NCBI GenBank assembly: GCA_009911305.1
Contig: QXXC01000009.1
Location: 1 to 64,000, forward strand
DNA: 64,000 nucleotides
Reading direction: 5' to 3'
Source: Clostridiaceae bacterium
Lineage (GTDB): Bacteria > Bacillota > Clostridia > Lachnospirales > Lachnospiraceae
The notes under the pieces were generated by a model, which had not been told where the DNA came from, did not search any database, and was given only the letters and a program-made list of their open reading frames with translations. The translations under genes were made by a program, and so were the position numbers. Below, in pieces: positions 15,707 through 24,959 of the stretch (the first letter of the stretch is position 1; the number at the start of each line of letters is the position of its first letter).

Positions 15707-15844
15707 GCCAGAGTCAGGTTCTATAACCAACAGAAACCCGTAGAAAACCGCCGGCACTTAGCGAGGTATTTTCGAGCTTAGTGCCGCTGCGCTTTTCTCC
15801 GAGCGGAAGCGGGGTTTCTGTTGGATATAGAACCTGACTCTGGC
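15707..15844. repeat. Palindromic element, copy 3 (MITE-like)
   Basis: A 138-bp element with 33-bp terminal inverted repeats (15707-15739 and 15812-15844) that match at 32 positions, and an internal hairpin GGCACTTAGC / GCTTAGTGCC. It occupies the rpe-thiN gap and would form a long, branched hairpin in the transcript. The rest of the gap (15545-15706) is AT-rich without a confident promoter. Confidence 0.82.
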
Positions 15845-15872
15845 GGCCCCTTCACAACAAACCGCATCCCCT

Positions 15873-16541
15873 CTACGCCTCCCCCTCAAACTCCCGAAAG
15901 ATCTCCTTAAACCTCCTCACATTCCCCGCCGCATCCCCTCCAAACACCGCGGATCCGGCCACAATCACATCCGCCCCGGCCTCCAGCGCCAGCCGCACAT
16001 TGTCAGCCGTTATGCCTCCGTCCACCTCAATGCGCGGGGATACGCCCAGGGACGTACAGAGCTCTTTCACCGCCCGGATCTTATCCATCATCCCGGGAAT
16101 CAGCTTCTGCCCTCCGAAGCCGGGATTGACGGTCATCACAAGCACCAGATCAAGCTCTCTCAAAACCCAGCGCAGAACCTCCGGCGGGGTGGCCGGATTG
16201 AGGGCCGCGCCGGCCATCAGGCCAGCCTCCTTAATCTGGCGTATGGTTCGATCCAGATGGCGGCAGGCCTCGGCGTGAACGCAGATCAGATCCGCCCCGG
16301 CGCGCTTCATGTCATCGATATAGCGCGACGGCTCCTCCACCATCATATGCACGTCAAAAACCTTTTCCGTGCAGTCCCGCACGCTCTTGATAAGAGGCAT
16401 GCCGAAGGAAATGCTGGGTACAAAGGCCCCGTCCATGACATCAAGATGGATATAGTCCGCCCCGGCGCGATCCACTGCCTGAATCTGTTCACCCAGCCTC
16501 TTAAAGTCAGCCCCCAGCACGGATGGCGCTAACAAAATCAT
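15873..16541 (-). CDS. rpe: Ribulose-phosphate 3-epimerase
   Basis: A 222-residue TIM-barrel enzyme of the pentose phosphate pathway interconverting ribulose-5-P and xylulose-5-P. Motifs: LAPSVLGADF at the N-terminus, DYIHLDVMDGAFVPSISFG, VFDVHMMVEEP, MTVNPGFGGQKLIP and IEVDGGITADN, covering the metal ligands and both catalytic Asp residues. The start overlaps the rsgA stop as ATGA, so it is translationally coupled to the ribosome-assembly GTPase. Confidence 0.96.
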   Translation of the reverse strand: MILLAPSVLGADFKRLGEQIQAVDRAGADYIHLDVMDGAFVPSISFGMPLIKSVRDCTEKVFDVHMMVEEPSRYIDDMKRAGADLICVHAEACRHLDRTIRQIKEAGLMAGAALNPATPPEVLRWVLRELDLVLVMTVNPGFGGQKLIPGMMDKIRAVKELCTSLGVSPRIEVDGGITADNVRLALEAGADVIVAGSAVFGGDAAGNVRRFKEIFREFEGEA

Positions 16542-17419
16542 CTTCCGTACCTCCTTCTGTCCTTCAGCTCCTGATACAGGAGCCTGTAATTCTCATATCG
16601 TTCCCGGCCTATCCTTCCTGCGCCGACCGCCGTTTTCACGCCGCACTCGCGCTCTCCCACATGGACGCACCCTAAAAAGCGGCAGTCCTTTTCCCATTCG
16701 GCAAACTCCGGAAAGCAATCCTTAAGCTCCTCCGGCATGAGATCTCCGATATACAGGGAGCTGAAGCCCGGCGTATCAACGATATAGGTGTCCTTTTCCA
16801 CAAAAAAGAGCTCTGAGTGGCGCGTCGTATGCTTCCCTCTGCGGATGCGGCCGCTGATTTCCCCTGTCTGCATGTCCGCCCCGGGCCAGAGCCAGTTGGT
16901 GATCGAGGATTTCCCGACCCCTGAAGGGCCGGCCAGCACCGTCGTCTTTCCCGTAAACAGCGCGCGAAGCTCCTCCAGGCCTGTTCCGGCCCGGATGCTG
17001 GCAAAGCGCAGGGGATAGCCAGCCGGCCTGTAGAGGGCCGAAAGGCGTTCCGGCCCGTCCCCGCCCAGATCCGTTTTGTTAAAGCAGATCGCGGCCGGGA
17101 TCCCCTGCCGCGCCATCATGACCAGAAAACGGTCCAGAAGGTTTAAATTCGGCGCCGGATCCGATACGGCAAACACCACGACCGCCTGATCCACATTTGC
17201 CACGGCCGGCCGGATCAGGCTGTTTGCGCGGGGCAGGATCTCGTCAATATTTCCCTCCCCCGCCGCCTCGTCCAGAACCGTAATCTCCACATCATCCCCT
17301 ACCAGGGGCTTTACGCCGCGGTTCCGGAAGATGCCTCTGGCTTTACACGCATATGTCCGCCCGATCCCGTCGTGGACGTAGTAAAAGCCCGCAATTCCTT
17401 TAATAATCTTTCCTTTCAT
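16538..17419 (-). CDS. rsgA: Ribosome small-subunit-dependent GTPase A
   Basis: A 293-residue circularly permuted GTPase that checks late 30S maturation. An N-terminal OB fold (CKARGIFRNRGVKPLVGDDVEI) is followed by the permuted G motifs NKTDLGG (G4), AGPSGVGKSSITN (G1) and DTPGF (G3). A C-terminal zinc-binding knuckle has CRFLGCVHVGERECGV. It follows prkC by 6 nt, and in B. subtilis the homologous prkC-rsgA pair is likewise adjacent. Confidence 0.95.
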   Translation of the reverse strand: MKGKIIKGIAGFYYVHDGIGRTYACKARGIFRNRGVKPLVGDDVEITVLDEAAGEGNIDEILPRANSLIRPAVANVDQAVVVFAVSDPAPNLNLLDRFLVMMARQGIPAAICFNKTDLGGDGPERLSALYRPAGYPLRFASIRAGTGLEELRALFTGKTTVLAGPSGVGKSSITNWLWPGADMQTGEISGRIRRGKHTTRHSELFFVEKDTYIVDTPGFSSLYIGDLMPEELKDCFPEFAEWEKDCRFLGCVHVGERECGVKTAVGAGRIGRERYENYRLLYQELKDRRRYGR

Positions 17420-17425
17420 GCGCTC

Positions 17426-19567
17426 TCAGCGATCCACCTCCAGAAATTCCAGCGGATATGACTTAAGAATCTTGTCATTCGTCAGATCCCACACCTCGAG
17501 TTCCCCGGTCAGCACGCCGTCCGCGCCCTCTATATTATAATGGATCGGTATCGTGATATCCCCTGCCATCATGCGCGGGGCCAGTATGACCGTGCTCTTT
17601 ACCTGCCCGTTTACCACCTGCTTCATCAGGATGGAGACCTTAATCTCCGTATCCCCGGAGCTCGGGCCGAACAGCTCGCGGAGCTGGAAATCGTCATTCA
17701 CGGCTGCCATAAACTTCGTCTCCCGGCCGGTGCTGACCGTGTAGCCCACGGCCGTTCCCTGCGGGGTCTCCGTCTTAGGCGCAATATCCTGACGGATGAT
17801 CAGGCCCTTCGCCACCTCGGCGCTTCTCTCCTCCCGGCGCTCGCCGAGCTGCAGGCCGATGGTTTCCATGACGATCCGCGCATTCTCCTCCGACATGCCC
17901 TGAATCTCCGGCATGGGAACAGACACGATCTCCGGGCCCGCGCTCACATAAAGCGTCACCTCTTCCCCGGGGGCCGCCTTCTGCGGCTCATAACGCAGCA
18001 CTTTTCCTGTCTCCACCGTATCGCTGTGCTCCTCCACCAGCGTCGCCTTAAGCCTGTGCGTTTCCAGAAGCGCCTTCGCGGCCTCTCCGGTCTGCTCCTC
18101 CAGGGAAAGTCCGGTGAGATCCACCTGATTGCTGCCCTCGCCGATCGTCACCGTCACCTCGCTCATCTTGGAGACAACGGTTCCGCCCTCAATGCTCTGC
18201 CCGATCACGCGGCCCTTTTCCTCATCCTCAGACTCCGCATATTCATAGCGGATCCGCAGTGATTCCTCCTCAAGCCTCGTTTTCGCCTGCTCCTCTGTAA
18301 GGCCCTTTACATCCGGCACACGGCACTGCGTGGAGGCAATGCCTTCCTCTGTGGACGATTCCACGGTCTCTGTGGATGGACGTTTCTCCCCGGACGGCTT
18401 GTGAAAGATCCCGCCGAGCCTGACAAAAATCACCACCACCACTGCCACAATGAGAATGGCTGCCACAACCCCGATGGCCGCCAGCAGCCGCTCCATACCA
18501 GGATTCGCCTCCTCGCGCCGTTCCTTTCTCCTGGGGGCCGGTTCCGGATCTCCGATCCAGACCGTCTCCTCCTTGAGCCTCGGCTCCTCCCGGCGCGCCG
18601 CCGGGCTCAGCACCTTGATATCCCAGTCTGTATCCGGCGTCTCGCGCCGCTGTACGCCGCGGGCCAGCTCCCGGCTGTCCGCGCCGCGGACCACAGTGGG
18701 CGAGGATTCATCGATCTCCGGCTCCTTTTTCAGGAACTCGTCATTCGGATCCACCAGCGCATGGCGCAGATCCGCGATCAGCTCATATGCATCCTGGTAA
18801 CGGCGGTCCGGCCGCTTGGCCGTACATTTTAAGATAATGCGATCCAGGCTCGGCGTCACCTCGCGGTTAAAGCGGCTGGGCGGAAATATGGGATCCTCCA
18901 GATGGGCCAGGGCGATCGTCACCGTGTTCTCCCCGTCAAAGGGAGGCTGGCCGGTGGCCATCTCATACATCGTGATCCCCAGGGAATACAGATCGCTCCT
19001 GGCATCGCTGTAGCCCCCCTTGGCCTGCTCCGGGGAAATATAATGCACGGATCCCACCGCCGTCACGCCGATCGTCTGGGAGGACACGGCCCGGGCAATG
19101 CCGAAATCGGCCACCTTCACCTTCCCGTCCCTGGAAATCAGCATATTTTGAGGCTTGATATCCCGGTGTACGATGTGCTGGTCATGGGCCGCGGCGATCC
19201 CCTGCGCGACCTGGATGGCGATCCCGATCGTCTCCTTGACGCCCAGACGGCCCTTCTTAATGATGTAGCTTTTCAGCGTGATCCCCTCGATCAGCTCCAT
19301 GACGATAAAGTGCAGATCCTCCTCGTCCACCACATCGTATACGCTGACAATATTCGGATGCGAGAGCCCTGCCGCGGCCTGGGCCTCCATCTTGAATTTA
19401 CTGACAAAATTGGAATCCTGGCAGAATTCGTCTTTTAACACCTTGATGGCCACCAGGCGGTTCAGCTTGTGACATTTTGCCTGATACACCTCAGACATGC
19501 CCCCTGTCCCGATCAGGGAGAGGATTTCATAGCGCTCCTGCAAATAAGTTCCCGGCTTCAGCATCAT
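17426..19567 (-). CDS. prkC: PASTA-domain Ser/Thr protein kinase
   Basis: A 713-residue membrane kinase of the PrkC/Stk1/PknB type. The cytosolic kinase domain has LIGTGGMSEVY, VAIKVLK, HRDIKPQNML and VADFGIA (about residues 12-270). A charged juxtamembrane linker and one transmembrane helix (AAIGVVAAILIVAVVVVIFV, about 360-380) follow. Three extracellular PASTA repeats begin near CRVPDVKGL, VDLTGLSLEE and VPMPEIQGM, and a C-terminal extension of about 90 residues (after STGRE) has beta-rich character. PASTA repeats sense muropeptides or lipid II, linking wall state to division and dormancy. The start overlaps the stop of its phosphatase partner as ATGA. Confidence 0.96.
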   Translation of the reverse strand: MMLKPGTYLQERYEILSLIGTGGMSEVYQAKCHKLNRLVAIKVLKDEFCQDSNFVSKFKMEAQAAAGLSHPNIVSVYDVVDEEDLHFIVMELIEGITLKSYIIKKGRLGVKETIGIAIQVAQGIAAAHDQHIVHRDIKPQNMLISRDGKVKVADFGIARAVSSQTIGVTAVGSVHYISPEQAKGGYSDARSDLYSLGITMYEMATGQPPFDGENTVTIALAHLEDPIFPPSRFNREVTPSLDRIILKCTAKRPDRRYQDAYELIADLRHALVDPNDEFLKKEPEIDESSPTVVRGADSRELARGVQRRETPDTDWDIKVLSPAARREEPRLKEETVWIGDPEPAPRRKERREEANPGMERLLAAIGVVAAILIVAVVVVIFVRLGGIFHKPSGEKRPSTETVESSTEEGIASTQCRVPDVKGLTEEQAKTRLEEESLRIRYEYAESEDEEKGRVIGQSIEGGTVVSKMSEVTVTIGEGSNQVDLTGLSLEEQTGEAAKALLETHRLKATLVEEHSDTVETGKVLRYEPQKAAPGEEVTLYVSAGPEIVSVPMPEIQGMSEENARIVMETIGLQLGERREERSAEVAKGLIIRQDIAPKTETPQGTAVGYTVSTGRETKFMAAVNDDFQLRELFGPSSGDTEIKVSILMKQVVNGQVKSTVILAPRMMAGDITIPIHYNIEGADGVLTGELEVWDLTNDKILKSYPLEFLEVDR

Positions 19568-20310
19568 CTTTCCCTCACCTCGCTTATCTGGGGATCCACA
19601 AGGATAACGGCAATGTTATCCCTTCCCCCGTTCTGGTTCGCCAGCGCGATCAATGCCTTGGCTTTCATCTGCAGTGTTTCAGGCATTAAAACGAGGCGGA
19701 AAATCGCGGAATTATCCACCATATTCGTCAGGCCGTCGGAACACAGGAGAAGGTACTCCCCTCCGGATAACGGCTCCTCAAAAAAATCGATGCGGACCTT
19801 CCGTCCGATCCCCATTGCCCGCGTTATGATATTCTTCTGCTCCTTATAGGCCCTGCTGCCCCGCTCCATCTGTCCTCTGGACACCATCTCCTCCACAAAG
19901 GAGTGATCTTTCGTAATCTGGCGGATGCCGGTTCCCCGGATCGTATAGAGCCGGCTGTCCCCCACATTCGCCACATAGAGCACGCCCCCTGCCACGGTGG
20001 CGGCCACCAGCGTGCTCCCCATCCCGGCCAGCTCCGGCTCCACACACGCCAGCTCAAACAGCTCCTGGTTGACGTCCTCAATCGCCTGCCTGAGAACCGG
20101 CACCGCCTCCGTCTCCCGGCTCCCCTCAATATGCTTTACCAGATGGCCGACCAGGTAACGCGACGCAAAATCGCCCGCCTGATGGCCGCCCATGCCGTCC
20201 GCCACGATAAAGAGGTTCGGAAGGGGCCCCACCGGCTCCGTACTTGCAAACAGGAAATCCTGGTTGATCGGGCGCACGCGTCCCGTATCCGTCACTGCGC
20301 ATGCCTTCAT
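19564..20310 (-). CDS. stp: PP2C-family Ser/Thr phosphatase, partner of PrkC
   Basis: A 248-residue PPM/PP2C phosphatase (PrpC/Stp). Motifs: RPINQDF, LFIVADGMGGHQAGDFAS (metal ligands), GMGSTLVAATV, VANVGDSRLY, ITKDHSFVEE, LLCSDGLTNMV and GGRDNIAVILV, a complete set. It reverses PrkC phosphorylation in the cytoplasm. It overlaps both neighbours by 4 nt (rlmN stop and prkC start), so all three are tightly coupled. Confidence 0.96.
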   Translation of the reverse strand: MKACAVTDTGRVRPINQDFLFASTEPVGPLPNLFIVADGMGGHQAGDFASRYLVGHLVKHIEGSRETEAVPVLRQAIEDVNQELFELACVEPELAGMGSTLVAATVAGGVLYVANVGDSRLYTIRGTGIRQITKDHSFVEEMVSRGQMERGSRAYKEQKNIITRAMGIGRKVRIDFFEEPLSGGEYLLLCSDGLTNMVDNSAIFRLVLMPETLQMKAKALIALANQNGGRDNIAVILVDPQISEVRER

Positions 20311-21386
20311 TCACCGCGTCCTCCTTCCTCATCTTCCTCACCCGGCGTTTTCACGGCGTCGATATACCGTTTCCTGAGCTGTCCGCACGCGCCGTCAATA
20401 TCGCGCCCCAGCTCCCGGCGGATCGTCGCGTTCACACCGTTTTTTTCGAGACAGCCCTGAAAGGCCTCCACGGCCCGGCGGTCTGACTGGACGTAATCCC
20501 GCTCCTTCACCGGATTGACCGGAATTAAGTTGACATGGCCGTGCTGCCCCCTTATGAGGGCGGCCAGGGCCCTGGCGTCCGGGAGGCTGTCGTTTACGCC
20601 CTTTACCAGGCTGTACTCAAACGTCAGACGGCGTCCCGTCTTTTTAAAATAGAAGCGGCATGCCTCAAGCACATCCGAAAGGGCGTAGGCCTTCGCGATC
20701 GGCATAAGCGTCTGCCGGATCCTGTCATCCGGCGCGTGCAGGGACAGCGCCAGCGTAACCGAAAGCCCTTCCTCTGCCAGACGCCGGATCGCAGGCGCGA
20801 TGCCGCATGTGGAAACCGTAATATTCCTCTGGCTTAAGTTAAGGCCGCCCTCTCCGCTCAGGATCCGTATAAAGCGAAGGAGATTTTCATAGTTGTCAAG
20901 CGGCTCTCCGGAGCCCATCACCACCACATGGGAAATGCGTTCCCCGGTCATGGCCTGGATCCGGTAGATCTGGTCAAGCATCTCCGACGCGCGCAGGTTC
21001 CGCTCCAGTCCGTCCAGCGTGGAGGCGCAAAAGGAACACCCCATCCGGCAGCCCACCTGGGAGGAAATGCACACGGAATTGCCGTACGCATAGCGCATCA
21101 GCACGCTCTCAATCACATGGCCGTCCTCCAGCGCGAAGAGATATTTCCTCGTCCCGTCCAGCTTTGATGCCTTCTCGCAGACCGGCTTTAAGGAAACATA
21201 CAGAAACCGCTCCTTCAGCTTTTTTCTGAGTTCCTTGGAAAGGCTCGTCATCTCGTCAAAAGAGCCAGCCAGCTTTTCATGCATCCACTGGTATAACTGC
21301 CTGGCGCGGAAGGGCTTTTCCCCCAGCTCCAGCATGGCCGCCTCCAGCTCCGTCTGCGTATATGATTTAATATCCCTTGGTTCCAT
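20307..21386 (-). CDS. rlmN: Dual-specificity RNA methyltransferase RlmN
   Basis: A 359-residue radical-SAM enzyme methylating C2 of A2503 in 23S rRNA and A37 in certain tRNAs. The [4Fe-4S] motif CRMGCSFCAS is preceded by SVLMRYAYGNSVCISSQVG. VVMGSGEPLDNYENLL and LSLHAPDDRIR follow, and the catalytic Cys region lies near VNATIRRELGRDIDGACGQL. The start is placed at 21386, where AGGAG lies 8 nt upstream; longer frames begin inside rsmB. It sits between rsmB and stp. Confidence 0.95.
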   Translation of the reverse strand: MEPRDIKSYTQTELEAAMLELGEKPFRARQLYQWMHEKLAGSFDEMTSLSKELRKKLKERFLYVSLKPVCEKASKLDGTRKYLFALEDGHVIESVLMRYAYGNSVCISSQVGCRMGCSFCASTLDGLERNLRASEMLDQIYRIQAMTGERISHVVVMGSGEPLDNYENLLRFIRILSGEGGLNLSQRNITVSTCGIAPAIRRLAEEGLSVTLALSLHAPDDRIRQTLMPIAKAYALSDVLEACRFYFKKTGRRLTFEYSLVKGVNDSLPDARALAALIRGQHGHVNLIPVNPVKERDYVQSDRRAVEAFQGCLEKNGVNATIRRELGRDIDGACGQLRKRYIDAVKTPGEEDEEGGRGE

Positions 21387-21417
21387 AACCCTTACTCCTG
21401 TGTGCATTCGCAGCCAT

Positions 21418-22755
21418 TCAGACAACCGGAACGGCTTTTCGTTCCATCACTGCAATAAAAAAACCATCGCACGGATGTATTCCCGGCAGAAGCTGGATAC
21501 AGCCCTCCCGCAGGCTTTCCTGTTCAAATCCGTCCCCGAGCCGTCCCCGGATATCCGCGGGCTCAAAGGGATGGTTCTCCAAAAACCATCTCCTGTTTTC
21601 CTGATTTTCCCTTCTGCTGATGGTGCAGGTGCTAAAGACGAGCGTCCCGCCCGGCTTTACATAGCGCCAGACCACATCAAGAATTTCCCGCTGCAGCGCC
21701 GCCAGCTCCCGGATCCGCTCCGGCGAGGCGTGATACTTGATATCCGGCTTGCGGCCGATGATCCCAAGCCCCGAACACGGCAGATCCGCGATCACCACAT
21801 CGGCGCGCCCCTCCCACTCCGGATCAAAGCACAGCGCGTCCCAGACCCCGGCCTGTATATTGGAAAAGCCGCTCCGGCGGATCGTATCCTCAATCAGGCG
21901 GATCTTGCCCTCTGTGATGTCCCGGCACACAACCAGGCCGGTTCCCCCCAGATGATCCGCGGCGCAGACGCTCTTCCCGCCCGGCGCGCCGCAGACATCG
22001 AGAACCGTGTCCCCTTCATGAAAGCCGGCCGCCTCCCCGGCCAGGGCGGAGCTTAAATCCTGGATCTGGATCCATCCCCTCTCAAATGCCTCCAGCGCCT
22101 CCGGATAATCCACCCCGGACAGAGACAGGACGCCGGCTCCCATATCCCGCGCCGCCACGCCCTGGCTCTCAAGGGAGGCGGCGACGGCCTCCTCCGAGGC
22201 CCGGCTGCGGTTGCAGCGCACCATCAGGGGGCGTCCCTTTAGAAAACTCCCGCAGATCCCCGCGGCCGCCTCCCTCCCGAGCTCCTCCTCCCACATCTTC
22301 AGGATCCAGGCAGGCATGGAATACTTCAGGGACGGCTCTTCAAAGGAAAGCCTCTCCTTATCCCTGGCAACCGCGCGCAGGACGCCGTTCACAAAGCCGG
22401 AAAGCCCGCGAAAGCCCTTCCGGCCCGCCAGCTTCACCGCCTCATTGCACACGGCAAAATCCGGCACCCGATCCAGATAGAGGATCTGGTACGCCGACAT
22501 CCGCAGGATTGTGCGGATCGCCGGCTTCTGCTTTTCTGTCTTTACTTTGGAATACAGATTTAATATATGGTCAATGGTCATCCGGTATTCCACCGTCCCG
22601 TGGACCATGCGCTTGATCAGGGAGCGATCCGGCTTTTCAAGATACCGGTATTTCTCCAGGGCCCTTGCGAGGACCACATGGCAGTGCCGGTTTTCCTCCA
22701 GAATCTCCGTCAGGGCCTCAAAAACGATCTCCCGCACCAGCGGCCCCTTAGTCAT
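21418..22755 (-). CDS. rsmB: 16S rRNA (cytosine-967-C5)-methyltransferase
   Basis: A 445-residue protein with an N-terminal NusB-like RNA-binding domain (REIVFEALTEILEENRH) and a C-terminal Rossmann methyltransferase. The SAM motif is VLDVCGAPGGKS, the catalytic motif IADLPCSGLG (Pro-Cys) and the second cysteine sits in FSTCTISRRENQENR. It is usual size. The ATG follows GGAGGAAGAAGAG and overlaps the stop of the zinc peptidase gene by 8 nt. Confidence 0.95.
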   Translation of the reverse strand: MTKGPLVREIVFEALTEILEENRHCHVVLARALEKYRYLEKPDRSLIKRMVHGTVEYRMTIDHILNLYSKVKTEKQKPAIRTILRMSAYQILYLDRVPDFAVCNEAVKLAGRKGFRGLSGFVNGVLRAVARDKERLSFEEPSLKYSMPAWILKMWEEELGREAAAGICGSFLKGRPLMVRCNRSRASEEAVAASLESQGVAARDMGAGVLSLSGVDYPEALEAFERGWIQIQDLSSALAGEAAGFHEGDTVLDVCGAPGGKSVCAADHLGGTGLVVCRDITEGKIRLIEDTIRRSGFSNIQAGVWDALCFDPEWEGRADVVIADLPCSGLGIIGRKPDIKYHASPERIRELAALQREILDVVWRYVKPGGTLVFSTCTISRRENQENRRWFLENHPFEPADIRGRLGDGFEQESLREGCIQLLPGIHPCDGFFIAVMERKAVPVV

Positions 22756-23455
22756 CTCTTCTTCCTCCGAACAGAATCACCAGGCGCAATAGCTGCAGGA
22801 TCGACCCGGCCGCCGCCGCCACATACGTGAGGGCCGCCGCGCCCAGCACCTGCTTCGTATAGCCCACCTCCGCACCGTGGAGAATCCCCATGGAATCGAG
22901 CAGGCGCACCGCGCGCGCGGAGGCGTTAAACTCCACGGGAAGCGTCACGAGCTGAAAGAGCACGGACAGGGAAAATAAGAGAATCCCAATCATCACAAGC
23001 GGAGAGCCGAGGCCCCCGATGAGGACGCCAAAGAGAATCACCGGCCAGGAAATCGTCGCCCCGATATTGACGGCCGGCACAATCGCAGCCCGGACCCGCA
23101 GCGGGACATATTCCGTGTTGTCCTGAATGGCATGGCCGCACTCGTGAGCCGCCACGCCGATCGCCGCCACGGATGTGGAGCCGTACACCGCATCCGACAG
23201 ATTTACGGTCTTTGTCCTGGGATCATAGTGATCCGTCAGCCTGCCGGCCACATGACGGACCTGCACGTCGTAAATCCCCTGGGAATTCAGAAGGCGCTTC
23301 GCCGCCTCAGCCCCCGTAAGGCCTGTCATGCTGCGCACCTGCGAATACTTCGCGTAGGTGCTGTTCACCTTCGCAGAGGCCGCCATGGAAAGAACCACGC
23401 CGATCAAAACAAGAAAAATCGTGGGATCAAACATTCCGTATCCGTAACCGTACAT
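22748..23455 (-). CDS. YugP-type membrane zinc metallopeptidase
   Basis: A 235-residue membrane protein with an N-terminal helix after a Tyr/Gly-rich start (MYGYGYGMF), the zinc-binding motif AAHECGHAIQ, and two to three further membrane segments (AIVPAVNIGATISWPVILFG, LVMIGILLFSLSVLFQLV). It matches the YugP family of neutral zinc metallopeptidases; substrates are unknown. The ATG at 23455 follows AAAGGAGATTTT. It is always worth noting that this gene intervenes between fmt and rsmB, a common Clostridia arrangement. Confidence 0.9.
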   Translation of the reverse strand: MYGYGYGMFDPTIFLVLIGVVLSMAASAKVNSTYAKYSQVRSMTGLTGAEAAKRLLNSQGIYDVQVRHVAGRLTDHYDPRTKTVNLSDAVYGSTSVAAIGVAAHECGHAIQDNTEYVPLRVRAAIVPAVNIGATISWPVILFGVLIGGLGSPLVMIGILLFSLSVLFQLVTLPVEFNASARAVRLLDSMGILHGAEVGYTKQVLGAAALTYVAAAAGSILQLLRLVILFGGRRDD

Positions 23456-23478
23456 AAAATCTCCTTTCGCCAAAAACG

Positions 23479-24417
<939 letters not shown>

Positions 24418-24422
24418 GTCCG

Positions 24423-24896
24423 TTAATCCTCCTCTGTCTGCACGTCCTCCAGCGGCCCCTCCGCGAACTCCACATAGAGATGTCCGTTTAAATGATCGCA
24501 TTCGTGGCAGATCGCGCGGGCTAAGTATTCCGTGGCATCCAGCGTAAATTCCTCCATATTTTCATTAAACGCCCTTACCTTTACGTTCGCGGGGCGCGTC
24601 ACGGTCCCGCTCTTGCCCGGCACGCTCAGGCACGCCTCGGCTCCGCACTGGCTGCCGCTGCACTCCAGAATCTCCGGGTTGATCAGCACATACTGGTTGC
24701 CGTCCTCCACATCGATCACAATAATCCGGCGCAGAATCCCCACCTGGGGAGCCGCCAGTCCGACGCCGTTTGCCTCGTACATGGTTTCAAACATATCTTC
24801 TATCAATTCGGCCGTGCGCGGAGTCATCTCCTTTACCGGCTTGCACTCTTTGGTCAGAATTTCATCTCCTATGGTTCTGATTGATCGGATTGCCAT
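24423..24896 (-). CDS. def: Peptide deformylase
   Basis: A 157-residue metal hydrolase removing the N-formyl group from nascent chains. All three signatures are present: GVGLAAPQVG, EACLSVPG and HECDHLNGHLY. The ATG at 24896 follows GAGAGGGAAGATGAG. It is paired with fmt downstream and priA upstream, so formylation and deformylation are co-expressed. Confidence 0.96.
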   Translation of the reverse strand: MAIRSIRTIGDEILTKECKPVKEMTPRTAELIEDMFETMYEANGVGLAAPQVGILRRIIVIDVEDGNQYVLINPEILECSGSQCGAEACLSVPGKSGTVTRPANVKVRAFNENMEEFTLDATEYLARAICHECDHLNGHLYVEFAEGPLEDVQTEED

Positions 24897-24959
24897 CTCA
24901 TCTTCCCTCTCTTCTAAAAATATCGAACCGATACCGCAACGCTCCATCCTGTCTGAACA

